NCBI GenBank assembly: GCA_001819095.1
Contig: MHLS01000017.1
Coordinates: 5,984 to 12,020, forward strand
DNA: 6,037 nucleotides
DNA from: Candidatus Lloydbacteria bacterium RIFCSPLOWO2_02_FULL_54_12
GTDB lineage: Bacteria > Patescibacteriota > Minisyncoccia > Phycocordibacterales > UBA6899
Direction: 5' to 3'
Made by a program: the position numbers and the translations under genes. Below, in pieces: positions 5,303 to 6,037 of this stretch. The notes below the pieces were generated by a model. The model did not search any database, was not told the origin of the DNA, and worked only from the letters and a program-made list of their open reading frames with translations. Position 1 is the first letter of the stretch. Each line of letters begins with the position of its first letter.

Positions 5303-5318
5303 TCGATATCGAACCTTG
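5303..5318. promoter_or_regulatory. Operator-like half-site, site 6, at the aldolase -35 region
   Basis: TCGAACCTTG (5309-5318) is the perfect reverse complement of CAAGGTTCGA (5279-5288) in site 5, so a 10-bp inverted repeat spans 5279-5318. The other half of this site is degenerate (GATA in place of AAGG). It overlaps a separate 10-bp palindrome, TCGATATCGA (5303-5312). It occupies the place where a -35 hexamer for the TATACT box would be, which suggests that a bound protein replaces, or blocks, sigma contact there. Confidence 0.45.
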
Positions 5319-5327
5319 TACGACCTG

Positions 5328-5336
5328 TGTTATACT
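5328..5336 (+). promoter_or_regulatory. Extended -10 promoter of the aldolase gene
   Basis: TGT-TATACT (5328-5336) combines the TGN extension with a -10 box matching TATAAT at 5 of 6 positions. No good -35 is found 16 to 18 bases upstream; that position holds site 6. Only eight bases separate the box from the aldolase ATG at 5345, so the transcript would start at or within a few bases of the start codon. Confidence 0.65.
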
Positions 5337-5344
5337 TCTTTATT

Positions 5345-6037
5345 ATGGATACACAATTACTTGAAACCACGGCCCAAGCCCTCGTTGCTTCCGGAAAGGG
5401 GATACTCGCCGCCGACGAATCGGCGGGCACGGCGAATAAGCGCTTTGCCGCGGTCGGTGTCGAACAAACGGAAGAGAACCGGAGGCAATATCGCCAACTT
5501 CTGCTCACGACTCTCGAGGCGAAGGACATCCTTTCGGGTGTGATCTTTTTTGATGAAACATTCTGGCAGAATACCGATGACGGCAAACCCTTGCGGGAGT
5601 ATTGCGCGGAGAATGGCATCATTCCCGGCATCAAACTCGACGAGGGACTCGTCGATCTCCCTGGCTTTCCCAGAGAAAAGCTCTCCAAAGGACTCGACAC
5701 GTTGCCCGAGCGCGTACACAAATATGGCGATGCGGGGGCGAAGTTCGCAAAATGGCGCAGTGTGATCATGGTAGGAAAAACGTCCGAAGGAGCACCTCTC
5801 CCGACCGAGGAGTGCATCAACGCCAACGCTTTCGTGCTCGCCCGCTATGCACGCATCTGTCAGGATGCCGGACTCGTGCCTATCGTTGAGCCGGAAGTGC
5901 TCTTTGACGGCACCCACAGCGCGAAAGAGTGCGAGGACGCGATGGGGCGCACGCTCTCCGAACTTTTTGTCGCCCTTTACGCGTACCGTGTCTATCTTCC
6001 GGGGGTGATATTGAAAACAAGTATGGTGCTTCCCGGC
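5345..6037 (+). CDS. fda: Class I fructose-1,6-bisphosphate aldolase (3' end cut by window)
   Basis: Reversibly cleaves fructose 1,6-bisphosphate to dihydroxyacetone phosphate and glyceraldehyde 3-phosphate in glycolysis and gluconeogenesis, by a lysine Schiff base; cytosolic. The frame is open for 231 codons to the window edge; family members have about 340-360 residues, so roughly the last third is missing. The N-terminus (MDTQLLETTAQALVASGKGI) fits the family at the ATG. Active-site residues are intact by comparison with rabbit aldolase: the Asp of GILAADES (19-26), the Lys of GIKLDEG, FAKWR (Lys146 and Arg148 equivalents), PIVEPE with both glutamates, and ILKTSMVLPG with Schiff-base Lys224 (codon 6014-6016). 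This is the animal/plant-like class I type, not the archaeal or class II zinc type. There is no Shine-Dalgarno sequence and the -10 box ends eight bases upstream, so a leaderless message is likely. Palindromic sites shared with P5C dehydrogenase lie in its control region. Confidence 0.95.
   Translation, partial: MDTQLLETTAQALVASGKGILAADESAGTANKRFAAVGVEQTEENRRQYRQLLLTTLEAKDILSGVIFFDETFWQNTDDGKPLREYCAENGIIPGIKLDEGLVDLPGFPREKLSKGLDTLPERVHKYGDAGAKFAKWRSVIMVGKTSEGAPLPTEECINANAFVLARYARICQDAGLVPIVEPEVLFDGTHSAKECEDAMGRTLSELFVALYAYRVYLPGVILKTSMVLPG

Noticed and set aside
5231..5344. Riboswitch or RNA leader before the aldolase
   Set aside because: The only good -10 box lies eight bases before the ATG, so most of this region would not be transcribed into the aldolase mRNA.
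5278..5917. Two minus-strand open frames (182 and 186 codons) over the aldolase gene
   Set aside because: Both are antisense shadows of the aldolase, which has every active-site residue expected in this part of the protein.

Overview
This is a 6-kb stretch of a compact, moderately GC-rich bacterial chromosome (the coding regions look like the high fifties in GC percent by eye). It holds five protein-coding genes and two clear intrinsic terminators. Good Shine-Dalgarno sequences (GGAGG or AGGAG) precede three genes. UGA is used as a stop, so the genetic code is the standard bacterial one. No phage, transposon, CRISPR or RNA gene is visible, and no gene marks the lineage. The sequence alone does not fix the taxon; divergent versions of ordinary metabolic enzymes fit a little-studied lineage.

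Layout: (1) 1-755 (+), a 6-phosphogluconolactonase-family protein whose start codon probably lies one base outside the window. (2) 835-1779 (+), an arginase-like ureohydrolase with its own candidate promoter. (3) A perfect 9-bp GC-rich hairpin at 1792-1814, a bidirectional terminator between convergent genes. (4) 1820-3124 (-), ornithine aminotransferase. (5) A 337-base divergent intergenic region (3125-3461) with a candidate promoter for each flanking gene, a possible 32-codon ORF, and three palindromic sites built on AAGG-N4/5-CCTT. (6) 3462-5189 (+), a delta-1-pyrroline-5-carboxylate (P5C, equivalent to glutamate semialdehyde) dehydrogenase followed by a terminator. (7) A 155-base region with more copies of the same palindrome and an extended -10 promoter. 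(8) 5345 to the window end (+), class I fructose-1,6-bisphosphate aldolase, cut just after its Schiff-base lysine.

Together the three central genes encode arginine to ornithine plus urea, ornithine to glutamate semialdehyde/P5C, and P5C to glutamate: the arginase (Roc-type) catabolic route. They lie in three separate transcription units, not one operon. They are flanked by two central-carbon genes, a lactonase of the oxidative pentose phosphate pathway and the glycolytic/gluconeogenic aldolase.

The most interesting signal is regulatory. A palindrome with consensus CAAGGT-N3-ACCTTG occurs in both the P5C dehydrogenase and the aldolase upstream regions, in each case as a pair with centres exactly 27 bp apart. 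This suggests one unidentified transcription factor linking arginine/glutamate catabolism to glycolysis. The aldolase -10 box lies only 8 bases before its ATG and no Shine-Dalgarno sequence is present, so its mRNA is probably leaderless or nearly so. The arginase-like enzyme keeps all six manganese ligands but has changed several residues that are nearly invariant in arginases.
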